Positions 35,293 through 49,500 of a DNA stretch of 64,000 nucleotides are shown one piece after another (the stretch's first letter is position 1; every line of letters starts with the position of its first letter). The notes below the pieces were generated by a model. That model was given only the letters and a program-made list of their open reading frames with translations. It was not told where the DNA came from and did no database searches. Position numbers and translations under genes: made by a program. This DNA is from Chlorocebus sabaeus (lineage: Eukaryota > Chordata > Mammalia > Primates > Cercopithecidae): positions 279,956-343,955 of the forward strand of contig NW_027327629.1 in assembly GCF_047675955.1 (NCBI RefSeq), given 5' to 3'.

Positions 35293-35640
35293 AAAGGCTT
35301 CTTGAGGGGAAAGCTGTACCTCTGTGAGTTGAATTAACACAACCAAAGGAGTTTCTCAGAAAGCTTCTTTTCAGTTTTTATCTTAAGATTTTCCTTTTTC
35401 ACCATAGCCCTCTATGGGCTTCCAAATATCACTTTGCAAATTCCACAAGAAGAGTCTTACTGAACGGCTTCTTGAGGTTAAAGCTGAAACTCTGTGAGAT
35501 GAATTAGCAGAAGACATAGCATTTTCTCAGAAAGCTTCTTTCCAGTTTTTAATGGATGATATTTCCTTTTTCACCGGAGCCCTCTAGAGGATTCCAAATA
35601 TCACTTTGAAATTCCACAAGAAGCGTCTTAGCGAAAGGCT
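35293..35640 (-). repeat. Dimer tandem duplication, copy 2
   Basis: Second copy of the 343-bp dimer. It differs by several substitutions and small deletions, for example aagattttcc versus aagatacttcg. Confidence 0.85.
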
Positions 35641-38600
35641 TCTTGAGGGGAAAGCTGTAACTCTGTGAGATGAATTAACAGAACACAAAGCAGTTGCTGA
35701 GAAGGCTTCTTTCAAGTTGTTAACTGAAGATATTTCCTTTTTTGTCATAGCCCTCTATGGGTTCTCAAATATCTCTTTGAAATTTCACAAGAAGGGTCTT
35801 AGTGAACGGCTTCTTGAGGGGAAAGCTGTAACTCTGTGAGATGAACTAACAAAACACAAAGCAGTTTCTCAGAAGTCTTCTTTTCAGTTTTTAACGGAAG
35901 ATATTTCCTTTTTCACTATAGCTCTCTAAGGGCTTCCAAATATAACTTTCTAAATTCCACAAGAACAGTCTTAGCGAAAGGCTTCTTGAGGGGAAAGCTG
36001 TAACTCTGTGATATGCATTAAGAGGACAAAAAGAAGTTTCTCAGAAATCTTCTTTCCAGTTTTTAACTGAAGATATTTCCTTTTTCGTATGGCCCTCTAA
36101 GAGTTTCCAAATATCACATTGCTAATTACCCAAGAACAGTCTTAGCAAAGGGCTTCTTGAGTTAAAACCTGTAACGCTGTGAGATGAATTAACAGAACAC
36201 AAAGCAGTTTCTAAGAAAGCTTCTTTCCATTTTTTAATTGAAGATATTTCCTTTTTCACCGTAGCGCTCTAAGGGCTTCCAAATATCATTTGCAAATTCC
36301 ACAAGAACACTCTTACCGAAATACTTCTTGAAAGAAAAGCTGTAACTCTGTGAGATGAATTAACAGAACACAAAACAGTTTCTCAGAAAGCTTCTTTTCA
36401 GTTTTTATCTTATTTTATTTCCTTTTTCACCATTGCCCTCTATGGGCTTCCAAATATCTCTTTGCAAATTCCACAACAACAGTCTTAGCGAAAGGATTAT
36501 GGAGGGGAAAGCTGTAACTCTGTGACATGAATTAACAAAACACAAAGCAGTTTTTCAGAAATCTTTCTTCCAGTTTTTAACGGAAGGCATTTCCTTTTTC
36601 ACCATAGGCCTCTATGGGCTTCCAAATATCACTTTGCAAATTCCACAAGAAGAGCCTTACAGAAAGGCTTCTTGAGAGGAAAGCTGTAACTCGGTGAGAT
36701 GTATTAACAGAAAACACGGCAGTTTCTCAGAAAGTTTCTTTCCAGTTATTAAAGGAAGATATTTTCTTTTTCACCGTAGCCTTTTATGGGTTTAAAAATA
36801 TCACTTTGAAAATTTCACAAGAATAGTCCAAGTGAACGGCTTCTTGAGGGGAAAGCTGTAACTCTGTGAGATGAATTAACAGAACACAAAGTAGTTTCTC
36901 AGAAAGCTCCTTTCAAGTTTCTAACTGAAGATATTTCGTTTTTCACCATAGCCTTCTACTGGCTTCCAAATATCACTTAGCAAACTAAACAGTAACAGTA
37001 TTAGAGAAAGGATTCTGTAGAGGAAATCTGTAACTCCGTGAGATGAATTAACAGAACACAAAGCAGTTTCTCAGAATGCTTCTTTTCTGTTTTTATCTTA
37101 GGATATTTCCTTTTTCACCATAGTCCTCTATGGGCTTTTAAATATCACTTTGCAAATTCCACAAGAACAGTCTTAGTGAACGGCTTCTTGAGGAGAAAGC
37201 TGTAACTCTGTGAGATGAATTAACAGAACAAAAAGCAGTTTCTCAGAAAGCTTCTTTCCAGTTTTTAACGAAAGATTTTAATTGTTCAACATAGCTCTCT
37301 ATGGGCTTCAAAATATCACTTTGCAATTTGCCCAAGAACAGTCTTAGCGAAAGGCATCTTGAGGTAAAAGCTGTAACTCTGTGAGATGAATTAACAGAAC
37401 ACAGAACAGTTTCTCAGAAAGTTTCTTTTCTGTTTTTATCTTAGGATATTTCCTTTTTCACCATAGCCTTCTAAGGGCTTCCAAATATCACTTTGCAAAT
37501 TCCACAAGAAAACTCTTAGCGAAAGGCTTATCTACGGGACAGCTGTAACTCTGTTAGATGAATTAACAGAACACAAAGCTCATTCTCAGAAATCTTCTTT
37601 CCAGTTTTTAACGGAAAATATTTTCTTTTTCACCCTAGCCCTCTAGAGTCTTCCTAATATCAGTTTGCAAATTCCACAAGAACAGTCTTAGCGAAAGGCT
37701 TCTTTCAGGGAAAGCTGTAACTCTGTGAGATGAATTAACAGACCACGAAGCAGTTTCTCAGAAAGCTTCTTTCCAGTTTTTAACGGAAGATATTTCCGTT
37801 TTCCCCATATCTCTCTGGGATTCCAAATATCACTTTGCAAATTCCACAAGAACAGTCTTAGTGAAAGGATTCTGGAGGGGAAATCTGTAACTCTGTGAGA
37901 TGAATTAACAGAACACAAAGCAGTTTCTCAGAAATCTTCTTTCCAGTTTTTAACGGAAGATATTTCCTTTTTCACCAGAGCCCCCTATAGGCTTCCAAAT
38001 ATCACTTTGCAAATTCCACAAGAACAGTCTTAGCGAGAGACTTCTTGAGGGTAAAGCTGTATCTCTGTGAGATGAATTAACAGAACACAAAGCAGTTTCT
38101 CAGAAGTCTTCTTTCCAGTTTTTAACGGATGATATTTCCTTTTTCACCGTAGACTTCAATGGGCTTCCAAATAACACTTTGCAAATTCCACAAGAACAGT
38201 CTTTGAGAAAAGCTTCTTGTGGGAAAATCTGTAACTCTGTGAGATGAATTAACGGAACACAAAGCAGTTTCTCAGAAACCTTCTTTCCATTTTTCCACTA
38301 AAGATATTTCCTTTTTCACCATAGCCCTCTATTGGCTTCCAAATATCACTTTGCAAATTCCACAAGAACAGTCCTAGAGAAAAATTTCTTCAGGGGAAAG
38401 CTGTAACTCGGTGTGATGTATTAACAGAACACATGGCAGTTTCTCAGAATGCTTCTTTCCATTTTTAAACGGAAGATATTTACTTATCAATATAGCCCTC
38501 TGGTCTTCCAAATATCTCTTTGCAAATTACACAAGAACAGCCTTCGTGAACGGCTTCTTGAGGGGAAAGCTGAAACTCTGTGAGATGAACTAACAGAACA

Positions 38601-41600
38601 CAAAGCAGATTCTCAGAAAGCTTCTTTTCGGTTTTTATCTTAGGATATGTCCACTTTCACCATATCCATGTATGGGCTTCCAAATATCACTTTTCTAATT
38701 CCACAAGAACAGTCTTAGCGAAAGGCTTCTTGAGGGGAATGCTCTAACTCTTTGAGATGAATTAACAGAACACAAAGCAGTTTCTCAGAAAGCTTCTTTT
38801 CAGTTTTTTTCTTAGGATATTTCCTTTTTCAGAATAGCACCTATGTTCTTCCAAATATCACTTTGCAAATTCCACAAGAAAAGTCTTAGCGAAAGGCTTC
38901 TTGAGGGGAAACTCTAACTCTTCGATATGAATTAACAGAACACAAAGCAGTTTCTCAGAAAGCTTCTTTTCAGTTTATAACTGAAGATATTTCCTTTTTC
39001 ACCATAGGCCTCTATGGGCTTCCAAATATCACTTTGCAAATTCCAAAAGAACAGTCTTAGCGAAAGGTTTCTTGAGGGGAATGCTGTAACTCTGTGAGTT
39101 GAATTAACAGAACACAAAGCAGTTTCTCAGAAAGCTTCTTTTCAGTTTTTATCATAGGATATTTCCTTTTTCACCATAGCCCTCTATGGGTTTCCAAATA
39201 TCACTTTGCAAATTCCACAGGAACAGTCTTAGCGAAAGGCTTCTTTAGGAAAAATCTGTAACTTTGTGAGATGAATTAACAGAACACAAATCAGTTTATC
39301 AGAAAGCTTCTTTTCAGTTTTTTTCTTACGACATTTCCTTTTCCGCCATAGCCCACTATGGGCTTCCAAATATCACTTTGTAAATTCCACAAGAACAGTC
39401 TGAGCGAAGGGCTTCTTTAGGGGAACGCTGTAACTCTGTGAGATGAATTAACAGAACACAAAGATGTTTCTCAGAAAGCTTCTTTCCAGTTTTTAACGGA
39501 AGATATTTCCTTTTTCTCCATAGTCCTGTAGGGGCTTCTAAATATCACTTTCGAAATTACACAAGAACAGTCTTATTGAAAGTCTTCTTGAGGGGAAAGC
39601 TGTAACTCTGTGGGATGAATTAACAGAACACAAAGCAGTTTCTCAGAAAGCTTCTTTTCAGTTTTTATCTTAGGATATTTCCTTTTTCACCGTAGCCCTC
39701 TATGGGCTTCCAACTATCTCTTTGCAAATTTCACAAAAACAATCTTAGTGAACGGCTTCTTGAGTGGAAAGCTGTAACTCTGTGAGATGAACTAACAGAA
39801 CACAAAGCAGATTTTTAGAAAGAATCTTTTCGGGTTTTATCTGAGTATATTTCCATTTTCACTGTAGACCTCTATGGGCTTCCAAATATCATTTTGCAAA
39901 TTACACAAGAGGAGCCTTAGCTGAAGGCTTCTTGAGGGGAAAGTTGTAACTCTTTGAGATGAATAAACAGAACACATAGCAGTTTCTCAGCAAGCTTCTT
40001 TTCAGTTTTTAACGAAAGATATTTCCTTTTTCACCATAGCCCTCTATGGGTTTCCAAATATTACTTTGCAAATTCCACAAGAACAGTCTTAGCGAAAGGC
40101 TTCTTGAGAGGTAAACTGTAACTCTGTGAGATGAATTAACAGAACACAAAGCAGTTTCTCAGAAAGCTTCTTTCCAGTTTTTAACTGAAGATATTTATTT
40201 TTTCACCATAGCCCTCTATAGACTTCCAAATATCACTTTGCAAATCCCACAATAACAGTCTTAGTGAAAGGCTTATTGAGGGGAAAGCTGTAACTCGGAG
40301 AGATATATTAACAGAACACACGGCAGTTTCTCAGAAAGCTTCTTTCCAGTTTTTAACGGAAGATATTTCCTTTTTCAACATAGCCCTCTGTGGGCTTCCA
40401 AATATCACTTTGCAAATCACTCAAGAACAGTCTTAGCGAAGGTCTTCTTGAGAGCAAAGCTGTAACTGTGCGAGATGTATCAATAGAACACACGGCAGTT
40501 TCTCAGAAAGTTTCTTTCCAGTTTTTAACGGAAGATATTTTGTTTTTCACCATAGCCCTCTATGGGCTTTCAAATATCACTGTGCAAATTTCACAAGAAG
40601 AGCCTTAGCGAAAGGCTTCTTGAGGGGAAAGCTGTAACTCTGTGAGTTGAATTAACAGACCACACAGCTGTTTCTCAGAAAACTTCTTTTCAGTTATTAT
40701 GTTAAGATATTTCATTTTTCTCCAAAGCCCTCTATGGGCTTCGAAATATCACTTTGCAAATCCCACAAGAACAGTCTTATCGAAAGGCTTCTTGAAGGGA
40801 AAGCTGTAATTCTGTGAGATGAATTATCAGAACACAAAGCAGTTTCTCAGAAAGCTTCTTTCCAGTTTTTAACTGAAGATATTCCCTTTTTCACTGAAGC
40901 CCTCTTGGGGCTTCCAAATATCACATTGCAAATTCCACAAAAACACTCTTAGCGAATGAGTTCTGTAGGGGAATGCTGTAACTCTGTTAGATAAATTAAC
41001 AGAACAGAAAGCAGTGTCTCAGAAATCTTCTTCCTAGTTTTTAACGGAAGATATTTCCTTTTTCTCCATATCCCACTATGGGCTTCCAAATATCACTTTG
41101 CAAATTCCACAAAACAGACTTACCGAAAATCTTCTTGAGAAGAAAACTATCACTCTGTGAGATGAATTACTACAACACAAAGCAGTTTCTCAGTAAGTTT
41201 CTTTCCAAGTTTTAACTGAAGATATTTCCTTTTTCATCATGGCCCTCTATTGGCTTCCAAATATCACTTTGCAAATTGCACAAAACAGTCTTAGCAAATG
41301 GCTTCTTGAGGGAAAATTTGTAACTCTGTGATACGAATTAAGAGAACACAAAGCAGTTCCTCAGAAAGCTTCTTTTCAGTTTTTATCTTAGGATATTTCC
41401 TTTTTCACCATAGCTCTCTTTGGGCTTCCAAATATCATTTTGCAAATTTCACAAGAACAGTCTAAGCGAAAGGCTTCTGGAGGGGAAAGTTTTAACTCTG
41501 TGAGATGAATTAAGAGAACACAAAGCAGTTTCTCAGATATCTTCTTTCCAGTTTTTAACGGAAGATATGTCCTTTTTCACCCTAGCCCTCTATGGGCTAC

Positions 41601-44432
41601 CAAATATCACTTTGTAAATTCCACAAGAACAGTCTTAGCGAAAGGCTTCTTGAGAAGAAAGCTGTAACTCTGTGAGATGAATTAACAGAACACAAAGCCG
41701 TTTCTCAGAAAATTTCCTTCCAGTTTTTAATGGAAGATATGTCCTTTTTCCCCATAGCCTTTTATGGGCTTCCAAATATCACTTAGAAAATCACACAAGA
41801 ACAGTCTTTGCGAAAGGCTTCTTGAGGGGAAAGCTGTAACTCGGTGAGATGTATTTAGAGAACACACGGCAGTTTATCTGAAAGCCTCTTTCCAGTTTTT
41901 AACTGAAAATAGTTCCCTTTTCACCATAGCCCTCTATGGGCTTCCAATTATCACTTTGCAAATCCCACAAAAACAATCTTAGTGAAAGGCTTCTTGAGGG
42001 AATATCTGTAAGTCTGTGAGATGAATTAAGAGAACACAAAGCAGTTTCTCAGAAAGCTTCTTTCCAGTTTTTAACTGAAGATATTTCCTTTTTCACCATA
42101 GCCCTCTATGGGCTTCCAAATATCACTTTGCAAATCCCACAAAAACAGTCTTAGCGAAAGGCATCTTGATGGGAAAGCTGTAACTCTGTGAGATGTATTA
42201 ACAGAACACACGGCAATTTCACAGAATGCTTCTTTAGAATTTTAACGGAAGACATTTCCTTTTTCACCTTAGCCTTCTATGGGCTTCCCAATATCACTTT
42301 GCAAATTCCACAAGAACAGTCTTAACGAAAGGCTTCTTGACGGGAAAGCTGTAACTATGTGAGATGAATTAACAGAACACAAAGCAGTTTCTCAGAAAGC
42401 TTCTTTCCAGTTTCTAACTGAAGATATTTCCTTTTTCAACATAGCCCTCTAAGGGCTTCCAAATATCACTTTGAAAATTGCAAAAGAGAGTCTTATCGAA
42501 AGGCTTTTTGAGTGGAAAGCTGTAACTCTGTGAGAAAAATTAGGAGAACACAACGCAGTTTCTCAGAAAGCTTCTTTCCCGTTTTTAAGTGAAGATATTT
42601 CTTTTTCACCGTAACCCTCTATAGGCTTCCAAATATCACTTTGCAAATTCAACAAGAACAGTCGTAACGTAAGTCTTCTTGACGGGAAAGCTGTAGCTCT
42701 GTGAGATGAATGATCAGAACACAACGCAGTTTTTCAGAAAGCTTCTTTCCAGTTTTTAACTGAAGATAATTCCTTTTTCACCGTAGACCTCTATGGGCTT
42801 CCAAATATGACTTTGAAAATTCCACAAGAACAGTCTTAGCGAAAGGCTTCTTGAGGGGAAAGCTGTAACTCTGTGAGATGAATTAGCAGAACACAAAGCA
42901 GTTTCTCAGAATGCATCTTTACAGTTTTTCACGGAAGATATTCCCTTTTTCACCATAGCCCTCTATGGGCTTCCAAATATCCCTTTGCAAATTCCACAAG
43001 AACAGTCTTATCGAAAGGCTTCTTGAAGGGAAATATGTAACTCTGTGAGATGAATTAGCAGAACACGATGCAGTTTCTCAGAAAGCTTCTTTCCAGTTTA
43101 AAACAAAAGATATTTCTTTTTTCACCATAGCCCTCTATGGGCTTCAAATATCACTTTGCAACCTCCACAAGAACAGTCGTAGCGACAGGCTTCTTGATGG
43201 GAAAGCTGTAATTCTGTGAGATGAATTAAGAGAACACAAAGCAGTTTCTCAGAAAGCTTCTTTCCCGTTTTTCCCGGAAGATATTTCCTTCTCACCTTAG
43301 CCCTCTATGGGCTTCCAAATATCACTTTGCAAATTTCACAAGAACAGTCTTAGCGAAAGGCTTCTTGAGGGGAAAGCTGTAACTCTGTGAGATGAATTAA
43401 AAGAACACAAAGCCGTTTTTTAGAAAGCTTCTTTCCAGTTTTTAACTGAAGAGATTTCCTTATTCACCATAGCCCTCTATGGGCTTCCAAATATCACTTT
43501 GCAAATTACACAGGAACAGTCTTAGCGAAAGGCTTCTGAAGGGGAACGCTGTAACTCTGTGAGGTGAATTAACAGATCACAAACCAGTTTCTCAAAAGGC
43601 TTCTTTTTAGTTTTTCTCTTAGGATGTTTCCTTTTTCACCATAGACCTCTGTGGGCTTCAAAAAATCACTTTGTAAATAACATAAAAAGGGTCTTAGCGA
43701 AGGGCTTCTTGAGGGGATAGCTGCAACTCTGTGAGATGAATTAACGGAACACATAGCCGTTTCTGAGAAAGCTTCTTTCCAGTTTTCAATGGAAGAGATT
43801 TCCTTTTTCACCATAGCCCTCTATGGGCTTCAAAATATCACTTTGCAAATTCCACAAGAGCAGTCTTAACGACAGGCTTCTTGAGGGGAAATCTATAACT
43901 CTGTGAGATGAATTAACAGAACACAAAGCAGTTTCTCATAATGTTTCCTTCCACTTTTTAATTAAAGATAATTACTTTTTCAACATAGGCTTCTATGGGC
44001 ATCCAAATATCACTTTGCAAATTCCACAAGAACAGCCCTAGCGAAAGTCTTCTTCAGGGGAAAGCTGTAATTCTGTGAGATGAATTAACAGAACACAAAG
44101 CAGTTTCTCAAAAGGCTAATTTCCAGTTTTTAACTGAAGATATTTCCTTTTTCACTGTAGCCCTCTTTGGGTTTCCAAATATAACCTTGCAAACTCCACA
44201 AGAATAGTCTAAGCGAAAGGCTCCTTGAGGAGAAAGCTGTAACTCTGTGAAATGAATTAACAGAACACAAAGCCATTTCTCAGAAACATTCTTTCCAGTT
44301 TTTAATGAAGAGACTTCCTTTTTCACCATAGACCTCTATGGGATTCCAAATATCACTTTGAAAATTCCACAAGAACAGTCTTAGCGAAAGGCTTCTTGAG
44401 GGGAAAGATGTAACTCTTTGAGATGAATTAAC

Positions 44433-44518
44433 AGAACACAAAGCCATTTCTCAGAAAGCTACCATCTTAGCGAAAGGCTTCTTGAGGTGAAAGCAGTGAC
44501 TCTGTGAGATGAATTAAC
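44433..44518 (-). repeat. Internally deleted alpha monomer (86 bp)
   Basis: The distance between agaacac landmarks is 86 bp. The sequence runs cagaaagct, then accat, then cttagcgaaagg, so about 86 bp of the unit is lost. The few bases at the junction fit neither side well. Confidence 0.82.
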
Positions 44519-45329
44519 AGAACACAAAGCAATTTCTCAGAAAGATTCTTTCCAGTTTTTAATGGAAGATATTTCCTTTTTCAACATAGCCCAATATGGG
44601 CTTCCAAATATCACTTTGCAAACACCACAAGAACAGACTTAGCGAAAGGATTCTTGAAGGGAAAGCTGTAACTCTGTGAGATGAATTAACAGAACACAAA
44701 GCATTTTTTCAGAAAGCTTCTTTCCAGTTTTTAACGGGAGATATTTTCTTTTTCACCATAGCCCTCTATGCGATTCCAAATATCACTTTGCCAATTCCAC
44801 AAGAACAGTGTTAGCGAAAGGCTTCTTGAGGGGAAAGCTGTAACTCTGCGAGATGAATTAACAGAACACAGAGCAGTGTCTCATAAAGCTTCTTTCCAGT
44901 TTTTAACGAAAGACATTTCCTTCCTCACCATAGCCCTGTATGGGATTCCAAATATCACTTTGCAAAATCCACAAGAACAGTTTTGCGACAGGCTTATTGA
45001 ATGGAAAGCTGTAACTGCTTGAAACGAATTAACAGAACACAAGGAAGTTTCTAAGAAAGCTTTTTTCCAGATTTTAACTGAAGATATTCCTTTTTCACCA
45101 TAGCCCTCTATGGGCTTCCAAATATCACTTTGCCAATTCCACAAGAACCGTCTTAGCAAAAGGCTTCTTGAGGGGAAAGCTGTAACTCTGTGAGATGAAT
45201 TAACAGAACACAAAGCAGTTTCTCAGACAGCTTCCTTCCAGTATTTAACTGAGGATATTTCCTTTTTCACCATACCCCTCTATGGGCTTGCAAATATCAT
45301 TTTCCAAATTCCACAAGAACAGTCTTAGT

Positions 45330-46830
45330 GAAAGGATTCTTGAGGGGAAAGCTGTAACTCTTTGAGATGAAATAACAGAACACAAAGCAGTTTCTCAGAC
45401 AGCTTCCTTCCAGTATTTAACTGAAGATATTTCCTTTTTCACCATAGCCCTCTAAGGGCTTCCAAATATCACTTTGCAAATTCCACAAGAAGAGCCTTAG
45501 CGATAGGCCTCTTGAGGGGAAAGCTGTAACTCTGTGAGATGAATTCACAGAACACAAAGCAGTTTCTCAGAGAGCTTCTTTGCAGTTTTTAACGTAACAT
45601 ATTTCCTTTTTCACCATAGCTCTCTAGGGGCTTCCAAATATCACCTTGTAAATTCCTCAATAATAGTCTTAGCGAAAGTGTTCTTGAGGGGAACAGAGTG
45701 ACTCTGTGAGATGAATTAACAGAGCACAGAGCAGTTTCTCAGAAAGCTTCATTCTAGTTTTTAACTGAACATATTTCCTTTTTCACCATAGCTCTCTAGG
45801 GGCTTCCAAATATCACTTTGCAAATTCCGCAAGAATAGTCTTTGCGAAAGGCTTCTTGAGAGGAAAGCAGTAACTCTGTGAGATAAATTAACAGAACACA
45901 AAGCAATTTCTCAAAAAGATTCTTTACAGTTTTTTATGGAAGAGATTTCCTTTTTCACCATAGCCGTCTATGGGCTTCCAAATATCACTTTGCGAATTCC
46001 ACAAGAACAGCCTTAGCGAAAGTCTTCTTGAAGGGAAAGCTGTAAATCTGTGAGATGAATTAACAGAACAGAAAGCAGTTTCTCAGAAAGCTTCTTTCCA
46101 GTTTTTAACGGAACATATTTCCTTTTTCACCACAGACCTCTATGGGCTTCCAAATATCACTTTCTAAATTCCACAAGAAAAGCCTTAGCGAAAGGCTTCT
46201 TGAAGGTAAAGCTGTAACTCTGTGAGATGAATTAACAGAACACAAAGCAGTTTCTCAAAAATCTTCTTTACAGTTTTCAACGGAAAATATTTCCTTTTTC
46301 ACCATAGCCCCATATGGGCTTCCAAATATCACTTTGAAAATTCCACAAGAACAGCCTTAGCGAAAGGCTTATTGAAGGGAAAGATGTAACTCTGTGAGAT
46401 GAATTAACAGAACACAAAGAAGTTTCTCAGAACGCTTCTTTCCAGTTTTTTCGGAAGATATTTCCTTTTTCACCATAGCCATCTATGGGCTTCCAAATAA
46501 CACTTTGCATATTCCACTAGAACCGTATTAGCAAAACGCTTCTTGAGAGGAAAGCAGTAACTCCGTGAGATGAATTAACAGAACACAAAGCAGTTTCTCA
46601 GACAGCTTCTTACCAGTTTTTAATGGAAATTATTGCCTTTTTCACCATAGCCTTCCATGGGCTTCCAAATATCACTTTGCAAATTCCAAAAGAACAGCCT
46701 TAGCGTAAGACTTCTTTAAGGGAAACCTGAAGCTCTGTGAGATGAATAAACAGAACACAAAGCAGGTTCTCAGAATACTTCTTTTCGGTTTTTATCTTAG
46801 GATACTTCCTTTTTCACCGTAGCCCTCTAT
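45330..46830 (-). repeat. Nine-monomer block, Alu-free copy of a 14-monomer-offset duplication
   Basis: Matches 47706-49500 monomer by monomer at an offset of 2375-2376 bp (45366/47742, 45651/48027, 46703/49078). Shared variants include gatgaaataacag, cttccttccagtattt, aacagagtgactc, attattgcc and tattagcaaaa. The copy at 46703-46717 (gcgtaagacttcttt) is the uninterrupted counterpart of the site where the Alu sits in the second copy. Confidence 0.88.
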
Positions 46831-47280
46831 GGTCTTCCAAATGTCACTTTGCAAATTACACAAGAACAGTCTTAGCGAAAGGTTTCTTGAGGGAAAGCTG
46901 TAAATCTGTGAGATGAAATAAGAAACCACAAAGCAGTTTCTCAGACAGCTTCTTTCCAGTTTTCAAAGGAGGATATTTCCTTTTTCACCATAGCCCTCTA
47001 AGGGCTTCCAAATAACAGTTTGCAAATTCCACATGAACAGCCTTAGCGAAATTCTTATTGAAGGGAAAGCTGTAACTCTGTGAGATGAATTAACGGAACA
47101 CAAAGCAGTTTCTCAGAATGCTTCTTTTCAATTTTTACCTTAGATTATTTCGATTTTCACCGTAATCCTCTATGGGCTTCCAAATATAACTTTCCAAATT
47201 CCGCAAGAACAGCTTTAGCGAAAGGCTTCCTGAAGGGAAAGCTGTAACTCTGTGAGATGAAATTACAGAACACAAAGCAG

Positions 47281-47400
47281 TTTCTCAGAAAGCTTATTTC
47301 CAGTTTTAACGGAAGATATTTCCTTTTTACCATACCCAAATTCCACAAGAACAGTCTTAGCGAAAGGATTCTTGAGGGGAAAGCTGTAACTCTTTGAGAT
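47281..47400 (-). repeat. Alpha monomer with about 30-bp internal deletion
   Basis: The sequence runs tttttaccataccc directly into aaattccacaag. The agccctctatgggcttccaa part and the following tatcactttgc are missing. This deletion accounts for the 14-monomer offset of the 45.33/47.71 kb duplication being about 25 bp short of 14 full monomers. Confidence 0.8.
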
Positions 47401-47705
47401 GAATTAACAGAACACATAGCAGTATCTCAGACAGCTTCTTTCCAGTTTTTAACTGAAGATATTCCCTTTTTCACCGTAACCCTCTATGGGCTTCCAAATA
47501 TTACTTTGCAAATTCCACAAGAACAGCCTTAGCGAAAGGCTTCTTGAAGGGAAAGCTGTAACTCTGTGAGATGAATTAGCAGAACACAAAGCAGTTTCTC
47601 AGAAAGCTTCTTTCCAGTTTTTAACTTAAGGTATTTCCTTTTTCACCATAGCCCTCTATGGGTTTCCAAATATCACATTGCAAATTCCACAAGAACAGTC
47701 TTAAC

Positions 47706-49500
47706 GACAGGATTCTTGAGGGGAAAGGTGTAACTCAGTGAGATGAAATAACAGAACACAAAGCAGTTTCTCAGACAGCTTCCTTCCAGTATTTAACTGA
47801 GGATATTTCCTTTTTCACCATAGCCCTCTAAGGGCTTCCAAATATCACTTTGCAAATTCCTCAAGAACAGCCTTAGCGATAGGCTTCTTGAGGGGAAAGC
47901 TGTAATTCTGTGAGATGAATTCACAGAACACAATGCAGTTTCTCAGAGAGCTTCTTTCCAGTTTTTATCGGAAGATATTTCCTTTTTCACCATAGCTCTC
48001 TAGGGGCTTCCAAATATCACCTTGTAAATTCCTCCAGAATAGACTTAGCGAAAGTGTCCTTGAGTGGAACAGAGTGACTCCGTGAGATGAATTAACAGAG
48101 CACAGAGCAGTTTCTCAGAAAGCTTCATTCTGGTTTTTAACGGAACATATTTCCTTTTTCACCCTAGCTCTCTAGGGGCTTCCAAATATCACTTTGCAAA
48201 TTCCGCAAGAACACTTTTTGCGAAAGGCTTCTTGAGAGGAAAGCAGTAACTTTGTGAGATGAATTAACAGAACACAAAGCAGTTTATCAAAAAGATTCTT
48301 TCCAGTTTTTTACGGAAGATATTTCCTTTTTCACCATAGCCCTCTATGGGCTTCCAAATATCACTTTGCGAATTCCACAAGAACAGCCTTAGCGAAAGGC
48401 TTCTGGAAGGGAAAGCTGTAAATCTGTGAGATGAATTAACAGACAGAAAGCAGTTTCTCAGAAAACTTCTTTCCAGTTTTTAACGGAACATATTTCCTTT
48501 TTCACCACAGCCCTCTATGGACTTCCAAATATCACTTTCTAAATTCCACAAGAAAAGCCTTAGCGAAAGGCTTCTTGAAGGTAAAGCTGTAATTCTGTGA
48601 GATGAATTAACAGAACACAAAGCAGTTTCTCACAAATCTTCTTTACAGTTTTCAACGGAAGATATTTCGTTTTTCACCATAGCCCTCTATGGGCTTCCGA
48701 ATATCACTTTTAATGTTCCAAAAGAACAGCCTTAGCAAAAGGATTATTGAAGGGAAAGATGTAACTCTGTGAGATGAATTAACAGAACACAAAGAAGTTT
48801 CTCAGAACGCTTCTTTCCAGTTTTTTCGGAAGATATTTCCTTTTTCACCATAGCCCTCTATAGGCTTCCAAATAACACTTTGCATATTCCACAAGAACCG
48901 TATTAGGAAAAGGCTTCTTGAGAGGAAAGCAGTAACTCTGTGAGATGAATTAACAGAACACAAAGCAGTTTCTCAGACAGCTTCTTACCAGTGTTTAATG
49001 GAAGTTATTGCCTTTTTCACCATAGCCCTCCATGGGCTTCCAAATATCACTTTGCAAATTCCAAAAGAACAGCCTTAGCGAAAGACTTCTTTTTTTTTTT
49101 TTTTTTTTTGAGACGGAGTCTCGCTCTGTCACCCACGCTGGAGTGCAGTGGCGCAATCTCGGCTCACTGCAAGCTCCGCCTCCCGGGTTCACGCCATTCT
49201 CCTGCCTCAGCCTCCCGAGTAGCTGGGATTACAGGCGCCCGCCACTGCGCCCGGCTAATTTTTTCTATTTTTAGTAGAGACAGGGTTTCACCATGATCTC
49301 GATCTCCTGACCTTTGGATCCGCCCGCCTCGGCCTCCCAAAGTGCTGGGATTATAGGCGTGAGCCACCGTGCCCGGCCTGCGAGAGACATCTTTAAGGGA
49401 AGCTGAATCTCTGAGAGATGAATAAACAGAACACAAATCAGTTTCTCAGAATGCTTCTTTTCGGTTTTTATCTTACGATACTTCCTTTTTCACCGTAGCC
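47706..49500 (-). repeat. Nine-monomer block carrying the Alu, second copy
   Basis: Partner of 45330-46830. It is longer because of the 289-bp Alu at 49090-49378. It overlaps the start of the later 988-bp duplication at 48661, so it was in place before that event. Confidence 0.86.

Larger units (their letters stand above)
29731..49089 (-). repeat. Alpha-satellite array, segment 3 (about 113 monomers)
   Basis: A continuous same-orientation monomer array. It contains a perfect three-monomer duplication (30.3-31.3 kb), a dimer duplication (34.95-35.64 kb), a 14-monomer duplication (45.33/47.71 kb) and truncated monomers at 44433 and 47281. The cacacgg monomer class is common up to about 42.2 kb and not seen from there to the end of this segment. 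I see no gene. Minus-strand frames up to 110 aa (44881-45213) are repeat translations. Confidence 0.96.

Noticed and set aside
27871..43290. CENP-B box candidates near 27870 and 43267
   Set aside because: Each has one mismatch in an essential position and lies at the wrong place in the monomer.
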